64,000 bases of DNA from Treponema sp. J25 (GTDB lineage Bacteria; Spirochaetota; Spirochaetia; Treponematales; Breznakiellaceae), in contig NZ_PTQW01000042.1 in the NCBI RefSeq assembly GCF_004343725.1, forward strand, positions 1 through 64,000, given 5' to 3'. Below, in pieces: positions 26,481 through 34,832 of the stretch (positions are counted from its first letter, which is position 1; the number at the start of each line of letters is the position of its first letter). The notes under the pieces are model-generated. The model made no database searches. It saw nothing but the letters and a program-made list of their open reading frames with translations, and had not been told where the DNA came from. A program made the position numbers and the translations under genes.

Positions 26481-27872
26481 TCAGGAACCTGAGGAATCCT
26501 CCTCTTCCTCAATAGCTTCTGCTTCGGAAAGGTCTCCCCATTCGGCAAGCTTCCGATGGAGCGTTTTGCGGCCGATACCGAGCACTTCGGCGGTCTTGCT
26601 TTTATTTCCCTGTTGGGCTGCCAGGGTTTCCCGGATGATAATCTTTTCTGCCTCCGCCAAGGTCGTCCCCAGGGGAATTCGGATATGACGGGCCCCTTGA
26701 CTGTTTGCCACCGTGGGAGGAAGGTCGTCCAGGGTAATCACCGAGCCCTTTGCCATGACCACCGCACTTTCGATACAATTCCGTAGCTCCCGCACATTCC
26801 CGGGCCATTCATAGGAGTACAGAGCCTGGCGGGCTCGGTTGTCGATTCCCTCAATATTTTTGTTATTTTCCCGGGCAAATTCCCTTAAGAAGGCAGCCAC
26901 CAAGAGAGGAATATCATCTTTCCGTTCCCGCAGGGGCGGCACATGGATATTAACCACATTAAGGCGATAATACAGGTCTTCCCGAAAATTCCCCTTTTCT
27001 ATTTCCGCCTTAAGGTCCCGATTGGTGGCCGCCACAATGCGGACATCCACTTCGATGGTTTCTTCGCCCCCCACCCGCTCAAACTTCTTTTCCTGGAGGA
27101 CCCGGAGAATTTTAATCTGTACATTCTGGTCGATTTCCCCAATTTCATCGAGAAACAGGGTCCCCTCATGGGCCAATTCAAAGCGCCCCCGCTTCCGGGC
27201 CACGGCCCCCGTAAAAGCCCCCTTTTCGTGACCGAAGAGTTCGCTTTCCAGGAGGGTTGCCGCCAAAGCCGCACAGTGGACCTTAACCAGGGGTTTTCCC
27301 TTTCGTGGCGAAAGCTCGTGGATCGCATCGGCCACCAATTCCTTCCCTACCCCCGATTCGCCGGTGATGAGCACCGAGGCTTTGGTAGGCGCCACCTGCC
27401 GTATGGTATCGTAGACCTTTCGCATGGCGGGACTCTTACCAATAATGGTGGCAATATCCCGACTCCGCTCGAGTTCTTCTTCCAGTCGATGATGCTGGAT
27501 AAACAGTTCTCGGTTTTGCAGGGCCCGCTTTACCAGGAGAGACAAGCGATCCAGGTTCACCGGTTTGGTAAGAAAATCATAGGCCCCGTTGCGCATGGCA
27601 TCTACCGCATTTTCTACGGTGCCATGACCGGTAAGAACGATAACCGGAAGCCCTGGGCTTTCAGAGGTAATCCGCCGGAGCAATTCTTCCCCACTCATTC
27701 CGGGCATGCGGAGATCCGTAATAACCAGATCTATATCCCCTTTCTGAAAACGGTTGTACGCTTCATCCCCATCCGCAGCCAGGGCTACTTCATGACCATC
27801 AAGCTGCAGGGCTTCCGCAAGGCCTTCCCGGATATTTTTTTCATCATCCACCACAAGGAGTTTGAACTTCAT
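26481..27872 (-). CDS. NtrC-type response regulator (receiver, AAA+, Fis HTH)
   Basis: 463 residues. The receiver domain (about 1-120) has the acid pocket VDDEK and the phospho-acceptor Asp in DLVITDLRMPGMSG. The AAA+ domain has GESGVGKE, the sigma-54 loop GAFTGA and LRERKDDI. The Fis HTH at the C-terminus reads GNKSKTAEVLGIGRKTLHRKL. It activates sigma-54 promoters when phosphorylated by the kinase whose gene overlaps it by 4 nt. An acidic tail (EAEAIEEEEDSSGS) ends the protein. The same pair next to murG occurs in treponemes; targets are unknown. Confidence 0.95.
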   Translation of the reverse strand: MKFKLLVVDDEKNIREGLAEALQLDGHEVALAADGDEAYNRFQKGDIDLVITDLRMPGMSGEELLRRITSESPGLPVIVLTGHGTVENAVDAMRNGAYDFLTKPVNLDRLSLLVKRALQNRELFIQHHRLEEELERSRDIATIIGKSPAMRKVYDTIRQVAPTKASVLITGESGVGKELVADAIHELSPRKGKPLVKVHCAALAATLLESELFGHEKGAFTGAVARKRGRFELAHEGTLFLDEIGEIDQNVQIKILRVLQEKKFERVGGEETIEVDVRIVAATNRDLKAEIEKGNFREDLYYRLNVVNIHVPPLRERKDDIPLLVAAFLREFARENNKNIEGIDNRARQALYSYEWPGNVRELRNCIESAVVMAKGSVITLDDLPPTVANSQGARHIRIPLGTTLAEAEKIIIRETLAAQQGNKSKTAEVLGIGRKTLHRKLAEWGDLSEAEAIEEEEDSSGS

Positions 27873-29125
27873 GCTGAGGCGCCTCCTTCATAGGCAATAA
27901 GCCGCCGTTCTTTCTGGGGAACCGGCAGGATAATCGTGAAGGTAGTTCCTTCGCCTTCCTTTGAGTGCACCGTAATTTCTCCCTGATGTTCCTTGATAAT
28001 TTTAAAGACCAGGGTAAGTCCGAGTCCCGAGCCCGTCTCTTTGGTGGTAAAGTAGGGCTCGAATATTTTAGAAATATACTCCTCGGGGATACCGATCCCC
28101 GTATCGATTACCGAGATATGTACTTCTGAACCACAGGACTGGGTTTGAATGGTCAGGGTTCCCCCTTCGGGCATGGCGGCAATCGCATTTTTTATCAAAT
28201 TGAGCAGGGCCTGCTTGATGTACCGTTCATCATAGGTAAGGAGCGGCAGGTCCTTATCAAGCTCCAATTTGGGAACAATCTTATTCTGCTCAAGTTCGTA
28301 CTGCACAAAGGCAACAAGCTCTTTAATGAGTTCGTTCAGGTTTCCTTCCCGCAATTCCATGTCCATCGGGCGGACCGCAAACAGGAAATCTACCACAATC
28401 CGGTTCAGCCGGTCGATTTCTTCATTTACTACCGCGAGATATTTCTCAAGTAGGTCGAAGGGAGCTACCGGTGGAACCTCCCGGGACGATACGGATGAAG
28501 AAGCAGGGCTGGCCACCGCCGGGTCTTCTTCTTGGGGATCAAGACAGGCCGCCCTACTCGCCTTCAGGGCTTTCTGGATAAGCTGAATATGGATCGAGAT
28601 TGATCCGAGGGGATTCTTAATCTCATGGGCCACCCCTGCCGCCAGGGTGGTAAGGCTTGCGAGGTTTTCTGCCCGACGTAGTTGGGCCTCCTTAGCCCGC
28701 TTTTCAGTTATATCCTCCACATGTACCAGGGAGCCCGTCACCCGTCGGTCCTTAACCAGGGGAAGCACACTTATCGAGAGAAGCCGGTGGATACCCTTTA
28801 CCTCCACATCAAATTCCCGATCCAGGACCCGATCTCCTTCGGTAAGGGTTTTTTTTAGGAAGTCCGCAATGCCCTCATCGCCAATTGCAAGCCACAGGGG
28901 CCGCTCCCCCTGTTCATGAAAAATAAGCGGTAAGAGCCGCTCCGCCGATTTATTGAGAAGAATAAGGTTCCCCTCTGTATCACAGACTAAAAGTCCCTCT
29001 GCAAGGGAATCAAGAACCGTTTCGAGCCGTTCGTTTTCCTCCGCAATACTCAGAAGAAGGGAGGTAATTTGCTCCTGGTTCATCCGGGGTAATTTTTTTA
29101 AGGCCCGTTCAATAAAGGTTCTCAT
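27869..29125 (-). CDS. Soluble histidine kinase with a PAS domain
   Basis: 418 residues without transmembrane segments, so it senses an internal signal. A PAS domain (about 30-145; LDSLAEGLLVCDTEGNLILLNKSAERLL) precedes the dimerisation helix with phospho-acceptor His in AAGVAHEIKNPLGSI (about 165-180) and the ATPase domain with the N-box NLIKNAIAAMPEGG, DTGIGIPEEY and GSGLGL. A Ser/Ala/Pro-rich insertion of about 35 residues interrupts the dimerisation helical hairpin (around 200-235). It forms a pair with the NtrC-type regulator downstream. Both overlaps are 4 nt. Confidence 0.94.
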   Translation of the reverse strand: MRTFIERALKKLPRMNQEQITSLLLSIAEENERLETVLDSLAEGLLVCDTEGNLILLNKSAERLLPLIFHEQGERPLWLAIGDEGIADFLKKTLTEGDRVLDREFDVEVKGIHRLLSISVLPLVKDRRVTGSLVHVEDITEKRAKEAQLRRAENLASLTTLAAGVAHEIKNPLGSISIHIQLIQKALKASRAACLDPQEEDPAVASPASSSVSSREVPPVAPFDLLEKYLAVVNEEIDRLNRIVVDFLFAVRPMDMELREGNLNELIKELVAFVQYELEQNKIVPKLELDKDLPLLTYDERYIKQALLNLIKNAIAAMPEGGTLTIQTQSCGSEVHISVIDTGIGIPEEYISKIFEPYFTTKETGSGLGLTLVFKIIKEHQGEITVHSKEGEGTTFTIILPVPQKERRLIAYEGGASA

Positions 29126-30516
29126 AGTCTTTTCCCTGCCTCTCCTCTGACATATACCGCGGGAGCCACCAGGGGATGATGATACAATATATCCGCCAAT
29201 CTTACAAAGAGGGCCTCCAGGCCAAGGGTACTTTGTTGGTTATACAGGTTTATGTCCCGATAGACCTCTTCGATACAGACCTGCCAGCGTTCCTCAAACA
29301 GGGGGTCCGAAAGAGGAAGCCCCCCTTGCCGAAGCAAGGACCGAAGCTCCTCTTCTAACTGGTAGAAAAAAAGGGTGAGAACCGAGGGAGAAGAAAAAGA
29401 ACACAATCGTTCTGCCAGGGATGCGACAACCCGCTGGGGACTCAAGGGGGGAGGAAAAAGGTCCTTCTCTCCCCGATTCAAAAGAAGGGACAGGCTGTTT
29501 TCCAATTCCCTCTTATTTTCATCGGAGAACGCCGCAATTCCACCGATCTGTTCCAACACATATAACACCACCTGTTTAAGAAAAAAACGGGCCCCTTCCT
29601 GTACTTTTTCGGCCGAGCAGGGAAGGAACTGTTGCAGGTAAAGAGGCAAGTGTTCGAACTTTGCCGCCCCGTTTTCGTCCCGAAAAACCCGGCGGATCAC
29701 CTGTTGCTCTATCGCTACCGGCCGCTGGATAAAGTGATAGGGCCGAAGCCGCGAGAGAATAGTAGGAAGGATGGCCCCCTTCCGTTGAGTAGTGAGAACG
29801 AGCACTACCTGTTCAGGGGGTTCTTCTAGAATTTTAAGGAGAGCGTTTCGAGCCCCCTCTTGCATACGATCCGCATGTTCAATAATTAGAACCTTTTGTT
29901 TTCCCAAAGGGGCAAGACGGCACCAATAGGTGGCGTGGCGTATCTGAAACAGGGGGATGCTTTCCGATATTCCCCCACTTTCGAGGGAAGCCGCATCCTC
30001 CACAAGGGAAGTAACCAGCTTTTCCCGCCGGGAAGCGAACTCTTCCGGCTTCTCCTCTGTTTCTAACGGAAGCTGCTGGAGGGTTTCTATACCCTCCTCC
30101 AGGGCAGTAATAAGGGGAAGCAGTTTGGTAAGTCGATTCTCTTCCCCTTCCCACAAAACAGGATTAAAACGAGCCAGGAGCTTTCGCAGGGAGCGAATAA
30201 AGAAAAGACGACTTCCCTGAGAAGGAAGTCGCAAAAAGGCCCCGGCGGCGGCCCGAATTTCCACCCCAAAATCTTTACTCCCCATCATGAGCACATCGGG
30301 ATGAGCTAAGAAGCGATGCTGTTCGCAGGCCGGACAAGTGCAATTCCAGGGAGCTTCTTCCTGGTTGCACGAGAGGATCCGGGCCAGTTCCAGGGCAGCG
30401 GTTCCCTTTGCCGAGGCGGGGGGTCCCTCAAAAAGGAGAGAAGAGGGTAAACGCCGGCTCCCTATGTCCCGGAGGAGTTGTTCTGCCGCAGGCTGACCAA
30501 GGATATTTTCAAACAT
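29122..30516 (-). CDS. DNA polymerase III delta-prime/gamma-like clamp-loader ATPase
   Basis: I choose the ATG at 30516 (MFENILGQPAAEQLLRDIG), where similarity to clamp-loader subunits starts; the frame is open to 30642 but that part overlaps cvpA. The P-loop region is GPPASAKGTAALELAR, a degenerate Walker A as in many delta-prime subunits, followed by a zinc-site pattern (CNQEE..CTCPACEQHRFLAHPD). The sensor region KVLIIEHADRMQEGARNALLKILEEPPEQVVLVLTT is characteristic. At 464 residues it is longer than E. coli HolB (334) because of an insertion at about 100-190. No pairing of holB with this operon is required for function. Confidence 0.85.
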   Translation of the reverse strand: MFENILGQPAAEQLLRDIGSRRLPSSLLFEGPPASAKGTAALELARILSCNQEEAPWNCTCPACEQHRFLAHPDVLMMGSKDFGVEIRAAAGAFLRLPSQGSRLFFIRSLRKLLARFNPVLWEGEENRLTKLLPLITALEEGIETLQQLPLETEEKPEEFASRREKLVTSLVEDAASLESGGISESIPLFQIRHATYWCRLAPLGKQKVLIIEHADRMQEGARNALLKILEEPPEQVVLVLTTQRKGAILPTILSRLRPYHFIQRPVAIEQQVIRRVFRDENGAAKFEHLPLYLQQFLPCSAEKVQEGARFFLKQVVLYVLEQIGGIAAFSDENKRELENSLSLLLNRGEKDLFPPPLSPQRVVASLAERLCSFSSPSVLTLFFYQLEEELRSLLRQGGLPLSDPLFEERWQVCIEEVYRDINLYNQQSTLGLEALFVRLADILYHHPLVAPAVYVRGEAGKRL

Positions 30517-30544
30517 GGATGTATACAGTCTCCCTACACGGTAA

Positions 30545-31024
30545 TTATTTAGACAGGTTAGGCAGAGCCGCCTTATGAAATTCGGAAACCAGAGGTAAGA
30601 GAAGCCGCGCAAATATACTTGTTTCCAGGAGGGGAGAAGCATCTACAAAGGGCTGGTAATAGAGCACAAACACCACAAGGGATAGTACTAAAAAGCCTTC
30701 GAGCATACCCAGAAAAAATCCTAAGAATCGGTCTATTCCTTCAAAGTTGATTCGATCCACTATGTCGGTAAGAATGTACTGAAATACCTTTACTACAAGA
30801 AAAACAACAAAAAAAATGCCAATAAAAGCAAGGAACTCGCTCATCATCGCCAGGTTCCATCGTTGCCGTATATAGGCGGCTACGGGCTTTACAAGCAACA
30901 CCGCGGCCAGGGCTCCAAGAATTGGTCCAGCCAGGGATAGAATTTCTTCCACAAAGCCCCGCAGGGTACACCGGAGCACTAAAATCACCACAATAGCAAT
31001 AAAAATAGTATCTAACAGGTTCAT
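30545..31024 (-). CDS. CvpA-family membrane protein
   Basis: 159 residues, four predicted membrane helices. It starts NLLDTIFIAIVVILVLRCTLRGFVEEILSLAGPILGALAA, the usual CvpA opening (small residues and a Gly-Phe-x-Glu turn). The family is linked to colicin V production and biofilm or cell-envelope functions, with no proven mechanism. It overlaps the murG stop by 4 nt. Confidence 0.85.
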   Translation of the reverse strand: MNLLDTIFIAIVVILVLRCTLRGFVEEILSLAGPILGALAAVLLVKPVAAYIRQRWNLAMMSEFLAFIGIFFVVFLVVKVFQYILTDIVDRINFEGIDRFLGFFLGMLEGFLVLSLVVFVLYYQPFVDASPLLETSIFARLLLPLVSEFHKAALPNLSK

Positions 31025-32136
31025 TCCTCTCCTGCCTCCAGAAAGCGAAGAATCTCTTCTGCTATCCGTTGAGCGGCCCGAATCGCCCCAATCCTCTGGG
31101 CCGCTTCTGCCATGGAGGTACGCAGGCTCCTTTCATTAGCAAGACGTTGTACTTCCTGTACTAGCGTGTCCGGCTGGGCCGCCTCTCCAACCAAAACCCG
31201 GGCCGCGCCGGCCCGTTCAAAAAAGCGCGCATTATCCACCTGGTCCCCCCGGGTTCCCGACCCCGCAAGGGGGATAAGGACCATGGGCTTACCGACGGTA
31301 GCGGCCTCCCACACCGTCCCGGCACCGCTCCGGCCTACCACGACTTCACTGGCCGCAAGAAGATGGGGGAGTTCATCCCGTATATACGGAAAAGGACGAT
31401 AGCGCTCTGATGGCAGAGGACAGCCATCCTGTATCGGCCCCGTCTGGTGCACCACCACATAGTAAGAAATAAGCCGGGGAAGACTTGCCCAGATGAGTTC
31501 GTTGACCTGTCGGGCCCCCTGACTACCCCCCAGGACCAGGAGGATCCGCTCTCCTGAGGGGAGCCCCAAAAAGCGCCAGCCCTTTTCTGGATCCGCTTCG
31601 TAAAAGATCCGCCGCACGGGATTCCCCACTGGGACAATCCGCGGTTGTACAGAGGAAGGGAAAAAACGGCAGCTTTCTTCATAGGCCACAAAGATCCTGC
31701 GGGCAAAGCGCAGGTTGATTTTTGTGGCAAGCCCCGGCGTATAGTCCGATTCATGGGTAAACACGGGAATTCCTAAACTTGCCGCCGCCGCACAGGGGGG
31801 CACACTGACAAAGCCCCCTTTAGAAAAAACCAAGACGGGTTTGAGTTCTTTTAGAATCTTTCGGGCCGCAAAAAAACCCCGTCCGACCTTTCCTATATCA
31901 GCAATATTTTGCAATGACCAATAGCGCCGCAGCTTCCCCGAGGGGATCCCATAAAATTCAATTCCCTGATCCCGGATAAGCTTCCCATCCATACCCTCTT
32001 CGTTCCCAATCCACACAACGCGAAAAGGATAGCGCCGCTGTAGTTCTTCTATAACCGCTAAACCGGGATAAATATGCCCCCCCGTGCCGCCGCCGGTACA
32101 TATAATGGTCTTTATCTCTGTGGTATGCTGTTTCAT
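31021..32136 (-). CDS. murG: UDP-GlcNAc--undecaprenyl-PP-MurNAc-pentapeptide GlcNAc transferase
   Basis: Makes lipid II from lipid I at the inner face of the membrane. 371 residues, two Rossmann-like halves. The N-terminal loop is CTGGGTGGHIYPGLAV, the acceptor region KGGFVSVP lies near 105-115, and the C-terminal donor site contains VVGRSGAGTVWEA with GGSQGA around 210. These are the family's glycine-rich signatures. It is second in a run of overlapping genes with cvpA and the kinase-regulator pair, 22 nt behind the TIR-like/ankyrin gene. Confidence 0.97.
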   Translation of the reverse strand: MKQHTTEIKTIICTGGGTGGHIYPGLAVIEELQRRYPFRVVWIGNEEGMDGKLIRDQGIEFYGIPSGKLRRYWSLQNIADIGKVGRGFFAARKILKELKPVLVFSKGGFVSVPPCAAAASLGIPVFTHESDYTPGLATKINLRFARRIFVAYEESCRFFPSSVQPRIVPVGNPVRRIFYEADPEKGWRFLGLPSGERILLVLGGSQGARQVNELIWASLPRLISYYVVVHQTGPIQDGCPLPSERYRPFPYIRDELPHLLAASEVVVGRSGAGTVWEAATVGKPMVLIPLAGSGTRGDQVDNARFFERAGAARVLVGEAAQPDTLVQEVQRLANERSLRTSMAEAAQRIGAIRAAQRIAEEILRFLEAGEE

Positions 32137-32157
32137 AGGAACCCCATTATCGCCAGT

Positions 32158-33060
32158 TTAGCCGGGAACCTTTGCTTCAATCAATCCCAGGATTTCCTGA
32201 TTATGGAACAGGGTTGCATATTTTCGCGCACTGAGTCCCAACTTGTCTGGAATATCCGGATCGGCCCCATGGTCCAGAAGCAATTTAACTAACTGAGGAT
32301 CTTCCTTGCCTACCGCAATCACCAGGGCGGTCTGGTCATCCTTGCTTTTGATATTCACGTCCGTACCGGCCTCGAGAAGGTCCTCCACAATCTCATAAAA
32401 GCCCCCCGACACGGCATCCATAAGGGCCGTCGATCCCCGATCTTCGGAGCGAAGATTCACCTGGGCCCCCGCATCGATGAGCAAATCCACCATGGCCCGG
32501 TTGCCACTGCGGGCCGCAAGACACAGGACCGGCACCCCCCGCTTGTCCCGGCTATCCGGCGGGAAGCCCGCCCGAAGGAAAAGATCCACCCCGTGAATGT
32601 TCCCTTCCTGGACGGTCTCCGCAAAGGCATCCCCCCGCAGGGATATGCCTAATTCCAGCAGTTCCCGGCGGGCTTCCCGCCGATCCGCCACTTCCTGCCA
32701 TTCCCGGCGTTCCGCCTCCAGGAAGGCCGAAAGGTCCTCCAGGGAAAGGACCAGAAAGAATGAACTCAGATAGGCCGCCTGAAAGGGATAGCGGGAAGGG
32801 CGGAATAGCACCAGGGGCTTTTCTGCCCCTAAACAAAACCCCGCCATAAAGGAAAGCCAGCTTGAAGCAATGGAGTGCTCCGAATACACCACCACCAGGT
32901 GGGTGTAGCGGGAGAGAAGCTCATCGAGACGGGTGGTATCACTCCGCCAATGGGTCCGTACCACAAAGGCTTCGCCGGCCAGATCCAGGGTATGAAAGAG
33001 TTTTAAAATACTCCGGGCCTTATCCAGATCGTGCTGATCGCAGAACACACCAACCCTCAT
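32158..33060 (-). CDS. TIR-like N-terminal domain fused to ankyrin repeats
   Basis: 300 residues. The N-terminus (about 1-120) reads VGVFCDQHDLDKARSIL, then LSRYTHLVVVYSEHSIASSWLSFMAGFCLGAEKPLVLF, resembling the betaC/alphaC region of TIR or TIR-like nucleotide-binding domains (S-x3-S-x-W). Four or five ankyrin units follow (GVPVLCLAARSGNRAMVDLLIDAGAQVN, STALMDAVSGGFYEIVEDLLEAGTDVN, TALVIAVGKEDPQLVKLLLDHGADPD). No signal peptide. A catalytic NADase glutamate is not certain, so TIR-like is only a fold suggestion. It leads the murG-cvpA-clamp-loader-kinase-regulator chain, with GAGG ahead of the ATG. Confidence 0.7.
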   Translation of the reverse strand: MRVGVFCDQHDLDKARSILKLFHTLDLAGEAFVVRTHWRSDTTRLDELLSRYTHLVVVYSEHSIASSWLSFMAGFCLGAEKPLVLFRPSRYPFQAAYLSSFFLVLSLEDLSAFLEAERREWQEVADRREARRELLELGISLRGDAFAETVQEGNIHGVDLFLRAGFPPDSRDKRGVPVLCLAARSGNRAMVDLLIDAGAQVNLRSEDRGSTALMDAVSGGFYEIVEDLLEAGTDVNIKSKDDQTALVIAVGKEDPQLVKLLLDHGADPDIPDKLGLSARKYATLFHNQEILGLIEAKVPG

Positions 33061-33351
33061 GGAGCCTCACCACTTCTTACCCAACGTACCGGAAAAAGTA
33101 AAGGGGCCAGGCCGCCTCCGCCGCCCATCTAAAAGACGTAAACCATGGATTACCAACCTATACGACCGGTGTCTACTTTCTGTTTGCACACATTCCATAG
33201 CAGTAACTCTACTCGATTTTTTCTAAAAATGGTAGAGCGAAGGGGAAAATAGGGTTCTGAGGAACATTGCAAGATAAGTAACGCCCGATATCGAGGAAGC
33301 CCCTGGGGGAATAACGACTCCCGCACCAGTTGCGAAAAAAGTAGACACAAA
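33061..33351. other. Gap without a recognisable gene between the TIR-like/ankyrin gene and tRNA-Phe
   Basis: About 290 bases in which no coding frame of credible composition, RNA motif or repeat is seen. The tRNA terminator lies at its right side. The promoter of the murG operon must be in this stretch, but no clear sigma-70 box stands out. Confidence 0.4.
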
Positions 33352-33377
33352 AAAACCCTTCCAAAAGAAGGGCTTTT
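33352..33377 (-). terminator. Terminator of tRNA-Phe
   Basis: On the minus strand AGCCCTTC-ttttg-GAAGGGTTTTTTTG directly after the tRNA 3' end. Confidence 0.85.
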
Positions 33378-33378
33378 A

Positions 33379-33451
<73 letters not shown>

Positions 33452-33463
33452 AACATGGCTAGC

Positions 33464-33492
33464 TTTATACCCGAGGAACAAAAAAATGTCAA
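33464..33492 (-). promoter_or_regulatory. Promoter of tRNA-Phe
   Basis: On the minus strand TTGACA (33487-33492), 17 bp, TATAAA (33464-33469), 12 nt before the tRNA. A near-perfect sigma-70 site. Confidence 0.85.
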
Positions 33493-33527
33493 GAGCTCGT
33501 CTCGGCGGAATAGGAGTATTTCCTGGT

Positions 33528-33557
33528 TTGGACATTCACCACCGACTGTGCTATATT
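33528..33557 (+). promoter_or_regulatory. Putative promoter of the beta-barrel gene
   Basis: TTGGAC (33528-33533), 18 bp, TATATT (33552-33557), about 100 nt upstream of the start codon at 33658, leaving a leader that contains a hairpin at 33614-33632. Confidence 0.55.
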
Positions 33558-33613
33558 GTAAATACAGCGATTAATGGGGCTTTACAGAGCAGTATCTGTA
33601 AAGGAGCCAGTTC

Positions 33614-33632
33614 CCAATGGGATTCCCATTGG
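33614..33632 (+). promoter_or_regulatory. Leader hairpin upstream of the beta-barrel gene
   Basis: CCAATGGG-att-CCCATTGG is a perfect 8-bp inverted repeat, 12 nt before the AAGGAG ribosome site. It may act in RNA (stability or translation control) or as a DNA operator. Not a terminator, since no T-run follows. Confidence 0.5.
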
Positions 33633-33657
33633 AGATTGAAACGAAAGGAGCATGCTT

Positions 33658-34692
33658 ATGAGGATACGCCGAAGTATTTTTATCTTGATGATGGGGCTTT
33701 TTGTTCTCTGGCCCCTGGCCACCGGTTTTGGGCAGACGAACATAGCGGACATTCAGCGGGGAGCGGAAAAAACAGCCCAGGCCCTCGCGGTGGCGCTACC
33801 CTTTAATTCCACGGTGGGTCTTAACTGGTCCGATGCCTATATTGGCCAGATTCTAGGGGTTCCTCCCCATTTTGGGGTAGGTATTACGGCGGGAGCCACC
33901 ACGGTCCCCACGGTGGACTTAAAGCCCCTTTTAACCAACATGGGGGTAAGCCTTCCCGCAGGGGTTGATAAGGTGCTTCCCCTTCCTGTGGCGGTGGCAG
34001 AGGCCCGGGTGGGCGGGATACTCCTTCCCTTTGATGTGGGGATTAAGGCGGGATACATTCCCGATAGTCTCGGGAACACCATTAAAGACACCACGGGCGG
34101 CCTCTCGGTAAAATACCTCCTCGTGGGGGCCGATATCCGCTACGCCGTGCTGAAGGGAAACCTGGTGCTTCCCACGGTCTCCGTAGGACTCGGGGTAAAC
34201 TACATGGATGGAGGACTTGGAACCACCATCAGCGGGGCAGGGACTTCCTTCACCTATAACGAGGAAGCCACAACCCATACCATTGCGGCCACCGACCCAG
34301 AGGTGGGAGTTTCCTGGCGGGCCACCACGGTGGACCTGAAAGCCCAGGTATCCAAGGGCTTCCTCTTCTTTACCCCCTATGCGGGATTTGGGGCCACCTA
34401 CGGCGCCTCCCGGGCGGGGTACTATGTAAAGAGCAACCTTACTTATGACGGGGGCTCTATCGATCCAGCAGAAATCCAATCTATTAAATCTTACCTTCAG
34501 AGCCAGGGGGTGGCCGTTCCGGATATCTCCGCCACGGGAATCGAAAGTTACTTCGAAAAATCCGGCTGGGCCTTCCGGGCCTACGGGGGATTTTCCTTTA
34601 ACCTCGTCGTAATGAAGTTTGATCTTACAGGACTTTACAACTTCTCCGACGGAAGCTACGGCGCAAGTCTGGGACTCCGGTTCCAGCTGTAG
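33658..34692 (+). CDS. Outer-membrane beta-barrel protein
   Basis: 344 residues from the ATG at 33658, chosen because AAGGAG is 7 nt upstream; the ATG at 33652 is too close to it. The signal peptide is RIRRSIFILMMGLFVLWPLATGFGQ. The mature part has many alternating, Gly- and aromatic-rich segments (GVGITAGATTV, DVGIKAGYIP, VSVGLGVNYMDGG, FFTPYAGFGATYGASRAG, AFRAYGGFSFNLVVMKF) and ends in a strand-like LGLRFQL, consistent with a barrel of 12-14 strands. It resembles proteins called DUF6588 or OmpW-like. Its substrate is unknown. A terminator follows, so the gene is monocistronic. Confidence 0.75.
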   Translation: MRIRRSIFILMMGLFVLWPLATGFGQTNIADIQRGAEKTAQALAVALPFNSTVGLNWSDAYIGQILGVPPHFGVGITAGATTVPTVDLKPLLTNMGVSLPAGVDKVLPLPVAVAEARVGGILLPFDVGIKAGYIPDSLGNTIKDTTGGLSVKYLLVGADIRYAVLKGNLVLPTVSVGLGVNYMDGGLGTTISGAGTSFTYNEEATTHTIAATDPEVGVSWRATTVDLKAQVSKGFLFFTPYAGFGATYGASRAGYYVKSNLTYDGGSIDPAEIQSIKSYLQSQGVAVPDISATGIESYFEKSGWAFRAYGGFSFNLVVMKFDLTGLYNFSDGSYGASLGLRFQL

Positions 34693-34752
34693 GATTTCCG
34701 GGTAAAAGGGGTATCGGCTCCTGCGGGGGGCGGACACCCCTCTTTCTACTAC

Positions 34753-34778
34753 AAAAGGGGGCGATGCCCCCTTTTTTG
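34753..34778 (+). terminator. Terminator of the beta-barrel gene
   Basis: AAAAGGGGGC-gat-GCCCCCTTTTTT, a strong stem with a T-run on the plus strand. Confidence 0.9.
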
Positions 34779-34779
34779 T

Positions 34780-34809
34780 TTGATTCCCCCCCCCTTCATC
34801 TCTTATAAT
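34780..34809 (+). promoter_or_regulatory. cheW promoter with a C9 tract in the spacer
   Basis: TTGATT (34780-34785), 18 bp, TATAAT (34804-34809), then AGGAAGGGGG and ATG at 34833. Positions 34786-34794 are nine C in a row, inside the spacer, so its length would change by slippage. Confidence 0.6.
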
Positions 34810-34832
34810 AGACACTAAGGAAGGGGGCAAAA

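Noticed and set aside
26943-27893. 316-aa plus-strand frame opposite the response regulator
   Set aside because: Antisense to the AAA+ regulator with intact motifs; product lacks any recognisable feature.
33931-34830. 299-aa minus-strand frame opposite the beta-barrel gene
   Set aside because: The plus-strand frame has a signal peptide, ribosome site and terminator; the minus frame has none and would run over that terminator.
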